Below are positions 35,844 to 44,971 of a stretch of DNA of 64,000 bases, in pieces. Source of the DNA: Pseudomonas sp. AL03 (GTDB lineage: Bacteria > Pseudomonadota > Gammaproteobacteria > Pseudomonadales > Pseudomonadaceae). The stretch spans positions 1 through 64,000 of the forward strand of contig NZ_JASBRE010000005.1 of assembly GCF_029960815.1 (NCBI RefSeq). Direction: 5' to 3'. How positions within the stretch are numbered: position 1 is the first letter of the stretch; every line of letters starts with the position of its first letter. A program made the translations under genes and the position numbers. The notes under the pieces were generated by a model. The model was not told the DNA's origin. It ran no database searches and saw only the letters and a program-made list of their open reading frames with translations.

Positions 35844-36878
35844 ATGAGCGAACCGATTCGTCTGACCCAGTACAGCCACGGCGCAGGTTGCGGCTGCAAG
35901 ATTTCTCCCCAGGTGCTGGAGGTGATTCTGGCCGGCAGCGGGGCGCAGAACCTTGACCCGAATCTCTGGGTCGGCAACGCCTCGCGCGATGACGCAGCGG
36001 TGTATGCCATCGATGAAGAACGCGGCGTGGTATCGACCACCGACTTCTTCATGCCGATCGTCGACGACCCGTTCGATTTCGGCCGCATCGCCGCCACCAA
36101 TGCCATCAGCGACATCTACGCCATGGGGGGCGATCCGTTGATGGCGATTGCGATCCTTGGCTGGCCGGTCAACGTACTGGCGCCGGAGATTGCCCGGGAG
36201 GTGATTCGCGGCGGGCGTTCGGTCTGCGATGAAGCGGGGATCCCGCTGGCCGGTGGGCATTCCATCGACGCACCGGAACCGATATTCGGCCTCGCCGTGA
36301 CTGGTTTGGTGCAAAAGCGCCACATGAAACGCAACGACACCGCCACCGCCGGTAGCCTGCTCTACCTCACCAAACCGCTGGGCATCGGCATCCTCACCAC
36401 CGCCGAAAAGAAGGGCAAGTTGCGCCATGCCGACATCGGCCTGGCCCGCGACTGGATGTGCACCCTGAACAAACCCGGCAGCCGCTTCGGCAAACTCGAG
36501 TGCGTCACCGCGATGACCGACGTCACCGGTTTTGGTCTGCTGGGGCATTTGGTGGAAATGGCCGACGGCAGCAACGTGACCGCTCGCATCGAGTACGACC
36601 GTGTGCCGCGTCTGCCGGGTGTCGAGTATTACCTCGACCAAGGCTGCGTGCCGGGCGGGACGCTGCGTAACTTCGACAGCTACGCCAGCAAGCTTGGACG
36701 TCTTCAGGAAATGCACAAACGCGTGCTCTGCGATCCGCAGACCAGCGGAGGCCTGCTGGTTGCGGTCACCCCCGAGGGCAATGAGCAATTCCTCAACGTG
36801 GCTGCCGAACTGGGCCTGACGCTTGAGCCGATCGGTGAGCTGATCGAGCGACAGACCAACGCGGTTGAGGTGTTTTGA
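35844..36878 (+). CDS. selD: SelD, selenophosphate synthetase
   Basis: SelD makes selenophosphate from selenide and ATP, the selenium donor for selenocysteine and for 2-selenouridine in tRNA. The 344-residue protein has catalytic Cys16 and Lys19 in GAGCGCK, followed by the family blocks [53 protein letters not shown] and DPQTSGGLL. The active-site residue is Cys, not selenocysteine. It overlaps mnmH by one base (TGATG), so selenium is here directed at least to tRNA modification. Confidence 0.97.
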   Translation: MSEPIRLTQYSHGAGCGCKISPQVLEVILAGSGAQNLDPNLWVGNASRDDAAVYAIDEERGVVSTTDFFMPIVDDPFDFGRIAATNAISDIYAMGGDPLMAIAILGWPVNVLAPEIAREVIRGGRSVCDEAGIPLAGGHSIDAPEPIFGLAVTGLVQKRHMKRNDTATAGSLLYLTKPLGIGILTTAEKKGKLRHADIGLARDWMCTLNKPGSRFGKLECVTAMTDVTGFGLLGHLVEMADGSNVTARIEYDRVPRLPGVEYYLDQGCVPGGTLRNFDSYASKLGRLQEMHKRVLCDPQTSGGLLVAVTPEGNEQFLNVAAELGLTLEPIGELIERQTNAVEVF

Positions 36879-37987
36879 TGTCTATGGAATTCACCGATTA
36901 CCGCGACATCTTCCTCAACGACCGGCCGATGATGGATGCCCGCGCGCCGGTCGAGTTTCTCAAAGGCTCATTCCCCGGCGTCATCAACCTGCCGCTGATG
37001 AATGACCTCGAGCGGCAACAGGTCGGCACTTGCTACAAGCAGCACGGTCAGCAAGCCGCCATCACGCTGGGGCACCAGTTGGTGTCCGGCGAGATAAAAA
37101 CCGCTCGCATCCAGGCCTGGGCCGATTTTGCCCGGGCGCATCCTGATGGGTATTTGTATTGTTTTCGTGGTGGTTTGCGTTCGCAGATCGTTCAGCAATG
37201 GCTCAAGGACGAGGCGGGCATCGACTATCCGCGAGTCGCTGGCGGTTACAAGGCTATGCGCACCTTCTTGCTCGACACGGTCGATCAGGCGCTTGCCCAG
37301 TGTGATTTTGTCTTGCTGGGCGGCATGACCGGCACTGGCAAAACCGAAGTGCTCACGCAGTTGAGCAACGGGCTGGACCTTGAAGGTCACGCCAATCATC
37401 GCGGCTCCAGTTTCGGTAAACGCGCCACCGGCCAACCCTCCAACATCGATTTTGAGAACCACCTGGCGGTGGACGTGCTGAAGAAGCGCGCCCACGGCAT
37501 CGAGCAGTTTGTGCTGGAAGACGAGAGCCGTATGGTCGGCAGTTGCGCCTTGTCGCTGCCACTGTTTCAGGGCATGCAACAGTTTCCGATGGTCTGGCTT
37601 GAAGACAGCCTGGAAGGGCGGGTCGAACGGATCCTGCGCGATTACGTGGTGGACTTGTGTGCCGAGTTCATCGGCGTGCATGGCGATGAAGGCTTTGCGC
37701 TGTTTTCCGAGCGCCTGCTGGAGAGCCTGAACAATGTGCAGAAACGTTTGGGCGGTGAACGCCATCGGCGGATGTTGATTTTGATGGAAGACGCGCTGGC
37801 GGCGCAGGCGAGCAGTGGGGCAGTGGACCTGCATCGGGGTTGGATTGAAGGGTTGCTTCGCGAGTATTACGACCCGATGTATGCGTTTCAGCGGGAGAAG
37901 AAGGGGGGGCGCATTGAGTTCGCCGGGGAGCGGGCTGCCGTGCTCGACTACCTGCGAGCGCGTAGCAGCCAGAGGGCTGAGGGTTAA
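36878..37987 (+). CDS. mnmH: MnmH (SelU), tRNA 2-selenouridine synthase
   Basis: MnmH exchanges sulfur for selenium at the wobble 2-thiouridine of Lys, Glu and Gln tRNAs, using selenophosphate. The 369-residue protein has an N-terminal rhodanese domain with the active Cys95 in [14 protein letters not shown] and a C-terminal P-loop domain with [10 protein letters not shown] at about 148-157. Length and domain order are normal. I chose the ATG that overlaps the selD stop; another ATG lies two codons on. selD and mnmH form a coupled two-gene operon. Confidence 0.96.
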   Translation: MSMEFTDYRDIFLNDRPMMDARAPVEFLKGSFPGVINLPLMNDLERQQVGTCYKQHGQQAAITLGHQLVSGEIKTARIQAWADFARAHPDGYLYCFRGGLRSQIVQQWLKDEAGIDYPRVAGGYKAMRTFLLDTVDQALAQCDFVLLGGMTGTGKTEVLTQLSNGLDLEGHANHRGSSFGKRATGQPSNIDFENHLAVDVLKKRAHGIEQFVLEDESRMVGSCALSLPLFQGMQQFPMVWLEDSLEGRVERILRDYVVDLCAEFIGVHGDEGFALFSERLLESLNNVQKRLGGERHRRMLILMEDALAAQASSGAVDLHRGWIEGLLREYYDPMYAFQREKKGGRIEFAGERAAVLDYLRARSSQRAEG

Positions 37988-38023
37988 GCAGCGCCGCCCC
38001 GATCAACCCGCTGCAGCCGACAC

Positions 38024-38698
38024 TTACGTCGGGCAGGTCTCGCGCCCGTTATCCAGGCCTTGCTTGTAGGCGTGGCTCTGCACGCTGGCCTTGCCGTTGT
38101 GCCAGGTCAGGGTGAGCACGTACAGCGAGTCGTAGTCGCTGGACTCCCAGTCATCGGTGATGTTCTGTTTCTTGCCGACGGCTTCTCCAGCGACCTTGTT
38201 GATCAACTCGGGCAGGTAACCGTGGGACCAGGCGGTGTAGATGACCGAGTTGTGATACTTGTCGTGGAGCAATTCATCCGCCAGGTCGCTGGTGTCGTTG
38301 GCCGAGAAATTGATGTTCACCGGCAAGCCGAGCTTGATCGCGCTGGGGCTGATGGTCATCAGGGGGCGGATGTAGCTGTAGGAATTGTCCAGTTCGCCTT
38401 CCTCGACATTGCGTGTCGGGTTGGCGGCAAACACGTAGTTGGCCTTGCCGAATTTTTCCGGCAGCAAGGTGGCCAGGTCGATGGCGCGATTCAGACCCTG
38501 GCAGTTGAGCTGGCCGAGGCCACCTTCGGGTTTTTCCGCGTGACGCAGGAACACCAGCGTCTGGGTGCCGTCTGCCGGTTGAGCGCGGCTTTCGCTGGAC
38601 TCAAGGAACAGGAACAGCGCGCTGGCCGCCAACAGGGAGGGCAGGACGACATACGCGCAATGTTTGAAGCGTTTGACGAGTTTCAAAGGGTTCATCAT
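38024..38698 (-). CDS. Exported histidine phosphatase superfamily protein
   Basis: The 224-residue protein has a basic N-terminus and one hydrophobic segment (about 15-32, YVVLPSLLAASALFLFLE) that is a signal peptide or anchor, then the phosphoglycerate-mutase-like motif FLRHAEKPEGGLGQLNCQG with the catalytic His of RHAE. The second His is in TAWSHGYLPEL. The sequence is shorter than periplasmic acid phosphatases and fits the branch-1 histidine phosphatases annotated as hypothetical in pseudomonads. The substrate is unknown. Tandem ATGs at 38698 and 38695 leave the start slightly open, and no strong ribosome site is visible. It is convergent with mnmH. Confidence 0.78.
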   Translation of the reverse strand: MMNPLKLVKRFKHCAYVVLPSLLAASALFLFLESSESRAQPADGTQTLVFLRHAEKPEGGLGQLNCQGLNRAIDLATLLPEKFGKANYVFAANPTRNVEEGELDNSYSYIRPLMTISPSAIKLGLPVNINFSANDTSDLADELLHDKYHNSVIYTAWSHGYLPELINKVAGEAVGKKQNITDDWESSDYDSLYVLTLTWHNGKASVQSHAYKQGLDNGRETCPT

Positions 38699-39065
38699 TT
38701 GAATAGGTGATCTTCAGCGCATTCGGTTAAGGCTGACAAACCTTTACACCGCGAGCTCCCAGCTTCGGGTGTTTTCCATGTCGTTGGGCCGGTCCGTTTC
38801 CGAAAGGGCAATCTTCAGAGTCCTCTGAAGCCCATTTGGTTCGATCCGAGCGAGTGCGCAGCACTGTAGCGGCAACCTTAGATGGGTTGGAGCAGGTTAT
38901 CGATAAGATGTTGCGGATTTATGGACACAGTACACGTGAGGCGCCGCTGAAAGGCTGCAATCTTTTGATCTTGCTCATCAGCAATATTGATAACGCCAAA
39001 AGATCGCAGTCTACGGCAGCGCCTACATTATGATTAGCGTCTACTTTTCCGCGTGGATGCTCCCC
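38699..39065. other. Intergenic region between divergent genes, with hairpins
   Basis: This 367-bp region holds no gene that I can support. At 38813-38830 CTTCAGAG and CTCTGAAG make a perfect 8-bp inverted repeat around TC, a possible operator or hairpin. The right part is the family D palindrome (38941-39026). Promoters for the phosphatase and GST must lie here, but none was recognised with confidence. Confidence 0.5.
38941..39026. repeat. Palindromic intergenic repeat, family D
   Basis: GCGCCGCTGAAAGGCTGCAA plus TCTTTTG on the left pairs with CAAAAGATCGCAGTCTACGG plus CAGCGCC on the right. A second copy is at 41937-42012. The arms here are more diverged than in that copy. Confidence 0.75.
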
Positions 39066-39824
39066 ATGACCGATTTGTCCGCATTCCCCATCACTCAAAA
39101 ATGGCCCGCCCAGTACCCTGAGTGGATCCAGCTTTACTCCTTGCCAACACCCAACGGCGTCAAGGTGTCGATCATGCTCGAAGAGATCGGGCTGCCCTAT
39201 GAACCGCATCGGGTGGGCTTCGATACCAATGATCAGATGTCCCCCGAATTTCTTTCGCTGAACCCCAACAACAAGATCCCGGCGATCCTCGACCCCCACG
39301 GTCCGGGAGACAAACCCCTGGCGTTGTTCGAGTCCGGGGCGATTCTGATCTACCTGGCCGACAAGAGCGGGCAATTGTTGGATCAGGAATCGGCAGCGCG
39401 TTACGAAACCATTCAGTGGCTGATGTTTCAGATGGGAGGCATCGGGCCGATGTTCGGTCAGCTCGGGTTTTTCAACAAATTTGCCGGCAAGGACTACGAG
39501 GACAAACGTCCGCGCGACCGCTACGTTGATGAAAGCAAACGCCTGCTCAACGTCCTCAACAACCGTCTGGAAGGTCGCGACTGGATCATGGGCGAGCGTT
39601 ACACCATCGCGGACATCGCGACCTTCCCCTGGGTGCGCAACCTGATTGGCTTCTATGAGGCCGGCGAGCGGGTGGGCATCAAGGACTTCGCGAACGTCAC
39701 GCGGGTGCTGGAGCGCTTTCTGGCGCGGCCGGCGGTGATGCGCGGGCTGGAATCCCCAAGTAAAACGCTTCGATTTGATCAAGACCAAGGCAGGCCATGC
39801 ACTCATTCGATTTCAAGCAAGTAG
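39066..39824 (+). CDS. Glutathione S-transferase, YfcG/YghU-like, with altered C-terminus
   Basis: The product is a disulfide-bond reductase-type GST: thioredoxin-like domain with LYSLPTPNGVKVSIMLEEIG (Thr/Asn for thiol handling), NPNNKIPAI and FESGAILIYLADK, then an all-helical domain with YTIADIATFPWVRN. As sequenced it is 252 residues and overlaps phzF by 28 bp. If GAATCCCC at about 39751 had one more A, the protein would end RGLEIPK at a TAA at 39761-39763, the expected family ending, and leave a normal 33-bp gap. So a one-base loss near the 3' end is likely; enzyme function may survive. Confidence 0.82.
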   Translation: MTDLSAFPITQKWPAQYPEWIQLYSLPTPNGVKVSIMLEEIGLPYEPHRVGFDTNDQMSPEFLSLNPNNKIPAILDPHGPGDKPLALFESGAILIYLADKSGQLLDQESAARYETIQWLMFQMGGIGPMFGQLGFFNKFAGKDYEDKRPRDRYVDESKRLLNVLNNRLEGRDWIMGERYTIADIATFPWVRNLIGFYEAGERVGIKDFANVTRVLERFLARPAVMRGLESPSKTLRFDQDQGRPCTHSISSK

Positions 39825-40639
39825 ATGTCTTCAGCCGCGTTGCACTCAAGGGCAATCCGCTGGCGGTAGTGTTCGGCGCCGATGAGCTCAGCGATGAGCG
39901 CATGGCGGCGTTTGCCAGCTGGACCAACCTCAGCGAAACCACATTCATACTCGAACCGCGCGACCCTCGTGCCGACTACCGGGTACGGATCTTCACCACG
40001 CTGAACGAATTGCCGTTCGCCGGTCATCCGACACTGGGTACCTGCCATGCCTGGCTCGAGGCCGGTGGCGTGCCCAAGGGCGAAGACATCATTCAGGAGT
40101 GCGGGGTGGGGCTGGTGCGGGTCCGTCGACAGGGCACGGAGCTGGCCTTTCTCGCGCCGCCTCTGATAAAAACCGGGCCGGTGGACGCCGACTTGATGGC
40201 GCGTTTGCGGTCAGGGCTCGGGCTGGAGCAGGGCGCGATAGTCAGGGCCCAGTGGGTCGATAACGGCGCCGGATGGTTGGCGGTAATGGTCGAGGATCGC
40301 CAGCAGGTGCTGAACCTGCAACCGGATCATTCGCAAATGCTCGGCCTGGCCGTTGGTGTCATCGCGCCCTGGCATCCCGAGCGCGATGGCGATGGCGCAC
40401 AGTTCGAAGTGCGGGCGTTCATCTCTGGCGACGGCATGCCGGAAGACCCCGCCACCGGCAGCCTGAACGCCGGGATTGCCCAATGGCTGCTCAGCGAAGG
40501 ACTGGCGCCTGCGTCCTATGTGGTCAGCCAGGGCCTGACGATGGGCCGTGCCGGGCGCATTCAGGTCGAGCAAGTGGGCGACGAGATCTGGATCGGCGGC
40601 GCGGTGGTGACCTGTATCAGCGGAACCTTGACGCTGTAG
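39797..40639 (+). CDS. PhzF family isomerase-like protein
   Basis: The 280-residue protein has the two-domain PhzF/diaminopimelate-epimerase fold signatures: FKQVDVFSRVALKGNPLAVV at the start, the catalytic Glu47 in NLSETTF, the ELPFAGHPTLGTCHAWL block and PEDPATGSLNAGIAQWL. PhzF proper acts in phenazine synthesis, but no other phz genes are nearby, so this is more likely one of the many orphan PhzF-like enzymes of unknown substrate. GGCAGGCC stands before the ATG at 39797. Its start lies inside the 3' end of the frameshifted GST. Confidence 0.87.
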   Translation: MHSFDFKQVDVFSRVALKGNPLAVVFGADELSDERMAAFASWTNLSETTFILEPRDPRADYRVRIFTTLNELPFAGHPTLGTCHAWLEAGGVPKGEDIIQECGVGLVRVRRQGTELAFLAPPLIKTGPVDADLMARLRSGLGLEQGAIVRAQWVDNGAGWLAVMVEDRQQVLNLQPDHSQMLGLAVGVIAPWHPERDGDGAQFEVRAFISGDGMPEDPATGSLNAGIAQWLLSEGLAPASYVVSQGLTMGRAGRIQVEQVGDEIWIGGAVVTCISGTLTL

Positions 40640-40954
40640 GAGGCATGTAGCAGCTGCCGAGCCTGCGAGGCTGCGTTCGGCTCGGTCCGCGCTCGGGCGA
40701 AGCGGTCGTGTCCGGTGAACGCGAACTGCCTGAAAGAACACGGTTGCAGGTTTTACGACCGCTTCGCCCGAGCGCGGACCGAGCCGAACGCAGCCTCGCA
40801 GGCTCGACAGCTGCTACAAGGCTCGTATCTCAGTGATTATTGCCGAACCGGTAAGGGCTTATTCCGCGCCTGAGGTTTGTGCCCTGCGCCTTGCAGGGCA
40901 TAAGCTTTGTCCCCTACGACTTTCGTCTCGTCCTCCGTTTTTCAGGAACCCCTC
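40640..40954. other. Intergenic region upstream of hemB with family C repeat and hairpin
   Basis: The 315-bp gap contains the family C palindrome (40646-40818) and, 56 bp before hemB, GCCCTGC and GCAGGGC arms around GCCTT (40881-40899). This second hairpin is in the likely leader of hemB and could be a regulatory or REP-derived structure. No Zur- or Fur-type box was recognised. Confidence 0.5.
40646..40818. repeat. Long palindromic intergenic repeat, family C
   Basis: TGTAGCAGCTGCCGAGCCTG and its inverse at the right end (CTGCTACA) are the outer arms. Inner CGGTCCGCGCTCGGGCGAAG and CTTCGCCCGAGCGCGGACCG are perfect complements over 20 bases or more, giving a very stable long hairpin. It follows the phzF stop by a few bases. 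Confidence 0.85.
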
Positions 40955-41929
40955 ATGTCCAGTCAGTTCCCCGAAGCACGTCCCCGCCGTCTGCGCCGCA
41001 ATGCGAGCCTGCGCAGCCTGTTCCAGGAAACCGAGTTCAGCTTGAACGATCTGGTGCTGCCGATTTTCGTCGAGGAAGAAATCGACGACTTCGTCCCCAT
41101 CAACAGCATGCCCGGGGTGATGCGTATTCCGGAGTCGAAATTGGCGGGTGAGATCGAGCGTTATGCCCGGGCCGGGATCAAGTCGGTGATGACGTTCGGC
41201 GTGTCGCACCATTTGGACGGCAACGGCAGCGACACCTGGAGCGACAACGGTCTGGTGTCGCGCATGTCGCGCATCGCCAAGGATGCAGTGCCGGACATGA
41301 TCGTGATGTCCGACACCTGTTTCTGTGAGTACACCGACCACGGCCATTGCGGCGTGCTGCACCACCATGAAGTCGACAACGACCAGACCCTGATCAACCT
41401 CGGCAAACAAGCGGTAGCTGCGGCTCGTGCCGGCGCCGATGTGATCGCTCCGTCGGCAGCCATGGACGGGCAGGTTCAGGCCATTCGCCGGGCGCTCGAT
41501 GAAGCGGGATTGAGCCAGACCGCGATCATGGCCTATTCGACCAAGTTTGCCTCGGCGCTCTACGGTCCGTTCCGTGAAGCTGGCGGCAGCGCGCTCAAGG
41601 GCGACCGTAAAAGCTATCAGATGAACCCGATGAACCGCCGTGAAGCCGTGCGCGAATCACTGATGGATGAGCAGGAAGGCGCCGACGCGCTGATGGTCAA
41701 ACCGGCCGGCGCGTACCTGGACATCATCCGCGACATCCGTGAAGCCTCGCGTTTGCCGCTGTCGGCGTATCAGGTGAGCGGCGAGTACGCGATGATCAAA
41801 TTCGCGGCGCAGGCCGGGGCGATCGATGAAGATCGCGTGGTGCGTGAGAGCCTTGGCGCGATCAAGCGGGCAGGGGCGGATCTGATCTTTACCTACTTTG
41901 CGATGGATCTCGCCCTGGCCGGGATCTGA
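40955..41929 (+). CDS. hemB: HemB, delta-aminolevulinic acid dehydratase, zinc-ligand type
   Basis: The enzyme condenses two 5-aminolevulinate molecules to porphobilinogen in haem synthesis. The 324-residue protein has the Schiff-base lysines in YSTKFAS and [10 protein letters not shown]. The metal region reads [16 protein letters not shown], with Cys122, Cys124 and Cys132 as in the zinc enzyme of E. coli. The well-known Pseudomonas enzyme is Mg-dependent and lacks these Cys, so this is likely a second, zinc-type HemB. I chose the ATG at 40955 for the CAGGAACC upstream. No other haem genes are adjacent. Confidence 0.93.
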   Translation: MSSQFPEARPRRLRRNASLRSLFQETEFSLNDLVLPIFVEEEIDDFVPINSMPGVMRIPESKLAGEIERYARAGIKSVMTFGVSHHLDGNGSDTWSDNGLVSRMSRIAKDAVPDMIVMSDTCFCEYTDHGHCGVLHHHEVDNDQTLINLGKQAVAAARAGADVIAPSAAMDGQVQAIRRALDEAGLSQTAIMAYSTKFASALYGPFREAGGSALKGDRKSYQMNPMNRREAVRESLMDEQEGADALMVKPAGAYLDIIRDIREASRLPLSAYQVSGEYAMIKFAAQAGAIDEDRVVRESLGAIKRAGADLIFTYFAMDLALAGI

Positions 41930-41936
41930 TCAAAAC

Positions 41937-42012
41937 CAAAAGATCGCAGCCTGCGGCAGCTCACAGGAGTACTCAATTCCCTGTAGGAGCTGCCGCAGGC
42001 TGCGATCTTTTG
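41937..42012. repeat. Palindromic intergenic repeat, family D
   Basis: CAAAAGATCGCAGCCTGCGG plus CAGCT and AGCTGCCGCAGGCTGCGATC plus TTTTG are near-perfect arms, separated by about 25 bp. It lies between the convergent hemB and monooxygenase genes and could act as a bidirectional terminator because T-rich ends flank the stem. Confidence 0.85.
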
Positions 42013-42016
42013 ATTC

Positions 42017-43546
42017 TCAACCGAAAAACGGCCGAATCCCGTGATCCCGGAAGTACCGCTCGATCACCTTGGGATCGGCAGAGTTGTCGGCGATCGCCAC
42101 GTACGTATCCGGCCGCAACAGATAAAACCCGTTACGCCCCAGGCCAGCCGCTTCAAACGCCGGCCGCCAGTCAAACACATGCAACGGCAAATGATGTTCG
42201 TGGCACCAGGCGATCATTTCGTCGCTGGTGTCGCCATACACATGCACCTGCCAGGTCGGACACTTCAGTGATTCGAAATTGTCCCCCTCACCGTCGTGAG
42301 CCCAAGGCAGGCGGTCGCCACCGTGAACATGACCGGCAGCGCCCATGCTCAAAGGCATCCCGCGATAATTCAGGGTGATCTGCGACACCGTCCGAAACAG
42401 GAACTCGCGGGATGCCTCAAACGATGCCATTTTCGGAATCACGAACGGCGCCAGGCGCGTGCGCAGCAAATCGGCCATACGCCCTTCGGCCGTGACGAAA
42501 CTGAACACCCGATCGGTGGTGGCGACCAGTTTGCGGGCAAACGCGATGCGTTCGGTTTCGTAAGTGTCGAGGAGTTTGGCCTCAGCGCCGCCGCTCAACA
42601 CCGCCGCGAGTTTCCAGGCAAGGTTGATGGCATCGCCAATTCCGGTGTTCATGCCCTGACCACCGGCGGGGCTGTGGACGTGGGCGGCGTCACCCAAAAG
42701 AAACGCGCGCCCGGTGCGAAAATGATCCGCCACCCGATGATGCACGCGGTAGGTTGAGAACCAGTTCAGTTGCTCGATCTTTACTTTCATATGCTCGATG
42801 GCCCTGCTGCTGACGTCTTCAAACTGGAGGGTTTCGGCATGATCGGCGCGCTCGTCGCGTACGGTGCCGATCAGGCGGGCGCGGCCTTCACCGGCCAAGG
42901 GAAACACCGCGAGAAAATCCGCTTCATCGAGATCCACGTGCAGTTCGCCGTTGAACGTCGGCCCGCTGGCTTGCACGTCGGCGACGTAGAAAACCTGCTG
43001 GTAGGTGCCCCCCGGGAAACCGGTGTCCAGGGTCTTGCGCACAATCGATCGGGCACCGTCGCAACCTGCCAGATAACAGGCCTGACAGGTTTCCTGCTGA
43101 CCATCGGGCAGGCGCAGATGGGCGGTGATGCCGTCGCCGGTTTCCTCGAAACTTTCCAGTTCGGTGTTGCGCTCCACCTTGATACCAAAGGCTTCGAGGC
43201 GGTCTATCAGCAGCCGTTCGTGCTCATCCTGAGGAAAGATTTCGAGAAACGCATAGGGCGTCAGGCCCTCGCCGATGCGGGTCAGCGGCAAGTGCGCTAC
43301 GGGTTCGCCCTTGACCCAGAAGTTCGCCGCGCCCACTCGATGACCGTTCTGCACAATGGCAGTGCTGAGGTCGAGCTGGCGATACAGCTCCAGCGTCCGC
43401 GCCTGGACGGCCAGCGCCCGCGACGTGGTGCCGGGTGCCGACGTCTTGTCGATGATGCGCACTTGCACGCCAAGCTTGCTCAGCCACAACGCCAGCACCA
43501 ACCCGGTCGGGCCGGCGCCGATGATCAGTACGTCGCTACGATTCAT
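42017..43546 (-). CDS. FAD-dependent aromatic monooxygenase (PHBH/PheA type)
   Basis: The 509-residue flavoprotein belongs to the group A hydroxylases. Visible are the FAD-binding GAGPTGLVLALWLSKLG at the N-terminus, the NADPH/FAD motif AGCDGARSIVRK at about 165, and LLGDAAHVHSPAGGQGMNTG near 285. A C-terminal thioredoxin-like domain of about 100 residues is implied by the length, as in phenol and 3-(3-hydroxyphenyl)propionate hydroxylases. It should add oxygen to an aromatic ring using NAD(P)H; the substrate is not predictable. It stands alone without ring-cleavage genes. Confidence 0.88.
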   Translation of the reverse strand: MNRSDVLIIGAGPTGLVLALWLSKLGVQVRIIDKTSAPGTTSRALAVQARTLELYRQLDLSTAIVQNGHRVGAANFWVKGEPVAHLPLTRIGEGLTPYAFLEIFPQDEHERLLIDRLEAFGIKVERNTELESFEETGDGITAHLRLPDGQQETCQACYLAGCDGARSIVRKTLDTGFPGGTYQQVFYVADVQASGPTFNGELHVDLDEADFLAVFPLAGEGRARLIGTVRDERADHAETLQFEDVSSRAIEHMKVKIEQLNWFSTYRVHHRVADHFRTGRAFLLGDAAHVHSPAGGQGMNTGIGDAINLAWKLAAVLSGGAEAKLLDTYETERIAFARKLVATTDRVFSFVTAEGRMADLLRTRLAPFVIPKMASFEASREFLFRTVSQITLNYRGMPLSMGAAGHVHGGDRLPWAHDGEGDNFESLKCPTWQVHVYGDTSDEMIAWCHEHHLPLHVFDWRPAFEAAGLGRNGFYLLRPDTYVAIADNSADPKVIERYFRDHGIRPFFG

Positions 43547-43703
43547 GAGCTGTCCTCCTCGGTGTGTGGCTCAAGTATGGTTCAGCCCAGGCGTGAGGTC
43601 AGGCAGGCTGCCCAACGGAACAGGGGGCGGCAGCCACAGTCATAGCCTGCGCCATGCCATTGATCGTATGGTTAACTCGGCTCAACGGATTTGATGGAGC
43701 AAC

Positions 43704-44798
43704 ATGCAAGCCAATCGATTGATGATGAGCGTCGCCGCGCTGCTGGTTCTGGCCGGTTGCGGCACTCAGCGAACGCAGGAACCACCGGCGCGCAAGCCCG
43801 CGGAGGTCAAGGCCGAGATCGTGCGCCTGCTGCCGGTCAAAGCCACTGATCGCCGAGGCTGGGCCACCGATATTTACGCAGCATTTGCTGTTCAAAACAT
43901 TTATCCGTCCACCCAAAACCTGTGCGCGGTACTGGCGGTCACCGAGCAGGAGTCGACCTTTCAGGTTGATCCACCCGTGCCGGGCCTGGGCAAGATCGCC
44001 CGCGAAGAGATCGACCGCCGCGCCGCCAAAGCCCATATCCCCGGCCTGCTGGTGAGCGGTGCGCTGCAGGTGAGTTCATCCACCGGAAAGAGCTACAGCG
44101 ACCGACTCAATGCGGCGCGCAGCGAAAAGGAGCTCAGCGCGATCTTCGATGATTTCATCGGCATGGTGCCGATGGGCCGGACGCTGTTCGGTGGCTTCAA
44201 CCCGGTGCACACCGGTGGGCCGATGCAGGTCAGCATCGATTTCGCCGAGCAACAGGCGAAGGCGTATCCGTACCCGGTGAACGGTTCGATCCGGCATGAA
44301 GTGTTCAGTCGTCGCGGTGGCATGTATTTCGGTATCGCCCACTTGCTCGGTTATCCGGTGACCTACAAACAACCGCTGTATCGCTTCGCCGATTTTAATG
44401 CCGGTTGGTACGCCAGTCGCAATGCCGCGTTTCAGAACGCGGTGAGTCGCGCTTCGGGCATACCGCTGGCGCTGGATGGGGACCTGGTCCGCTACGATTC
44501 GATCATGCCTGGCACCACGGAATTGGCAGTGCGCACCCTCGGCAAGCAGCTGGGCATGCGCAATCCGACCATTCGCGATCAATTGGAGGAGGGCAAAAAC
44601 GTCGAGTTCGAGGACACCCAGCTCTATGCGCGGGTTTTCGCCCTGGCCGAGCAGGCAGAAGGTCGGCCATTACCGCGTGCGGTGTTGCCAGGGATCGTGC
44701 TGCAAAGCCCGAAAATCACCCGCAAACTCACCACGGCGTGGTTCGCCAAACGGGTCGATGAACGTTATCAGCGCTGCATGGCGCGTGCGGGCAAGTGA
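43704..44798 (+). CDS. DUF1615 family lipoprotein
   Basis: The 364-residue protein has a lipoprotein signal with lipobox LVLAGC (Cys19). A mature domain of about 345 residues contains QESTFQVDPPVPGLG, a motif recalling lysozyme-like folds with a Glu, and YPYPVNGSIRHEVFSRRGG. This corresponds to DUF1615 lipoproteins of pseudomonads. A cell-wall hydrolase-like activity is possible because the family has transglycosylase-like features, but this is inference. The protein is probably sorted to the outer membrane. A terminator follows. Confidence 0.85.
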   Translation: MQANRLMMSVAALLVLAGCGTQRTQEPPARKPAEVKAEIVRLLPVKATDRRGWATDIYAAFAVQNIYPSTQNLCAVLAVTEQESTFQVDPPVPGLGKIAREEIDRRAAKAHIPGLLVSGALQVSSSTGKSYSDRLNAARSEKELSAIFDDFIGMVPMGRTLFGGFNPVHTGGPMQVSIDFAEQQAKAYPYPVNGSIRHEVFSRRGGMYFGIAHLLGYPVTYKQPLYRFADFNAGWYASRNAAFQNAVSRASGIPLALDGDLVRYDSIMPGTTELAVRTLGKQLGMRNPTIRDQLEEGKNVEFEDTQLYARVFALAEQAEGRPLPRAVLPGIVLQSPKITRKLTTAWFAKRVDERYQRCMARAGK

Positions 44799-44821
44799 CC
44801 GACCGCAACAAACAAGCGTAA

Positions 44822-44850
44822 AAAAACCCGGCTGATGAGGACGGGTTTTT
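44822..44850 (+). terminator. Rho-independent terminator after the DUF1615 gene
   Basis: AAAAACCCG and CGGGTTTTT are complementary arms around GCTGATGAGGA, 23 bp after the stop codon. The stem ends in a run of five T, as needed for plus-strand termination. Confidence 0.75.
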
Positions 44851-44971
44851 CATTGAGTACCGCGGTAAAACCATTCATTTATGCAGCGCCTATCAACAAG
44901 GCGCCAGTCGTGCTCAGGTGTTTGCCGCCGGAACCTGGGGCGGGGGGATCGCGGCACTTGGGTGATCGCCG

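Noticed and set aside
39797..40639. Phenazine biosynthesis from the PhzF-like gene
   Set aside because: No other phz genes are near, and PhzF-like enzymes are widespread with other roles.
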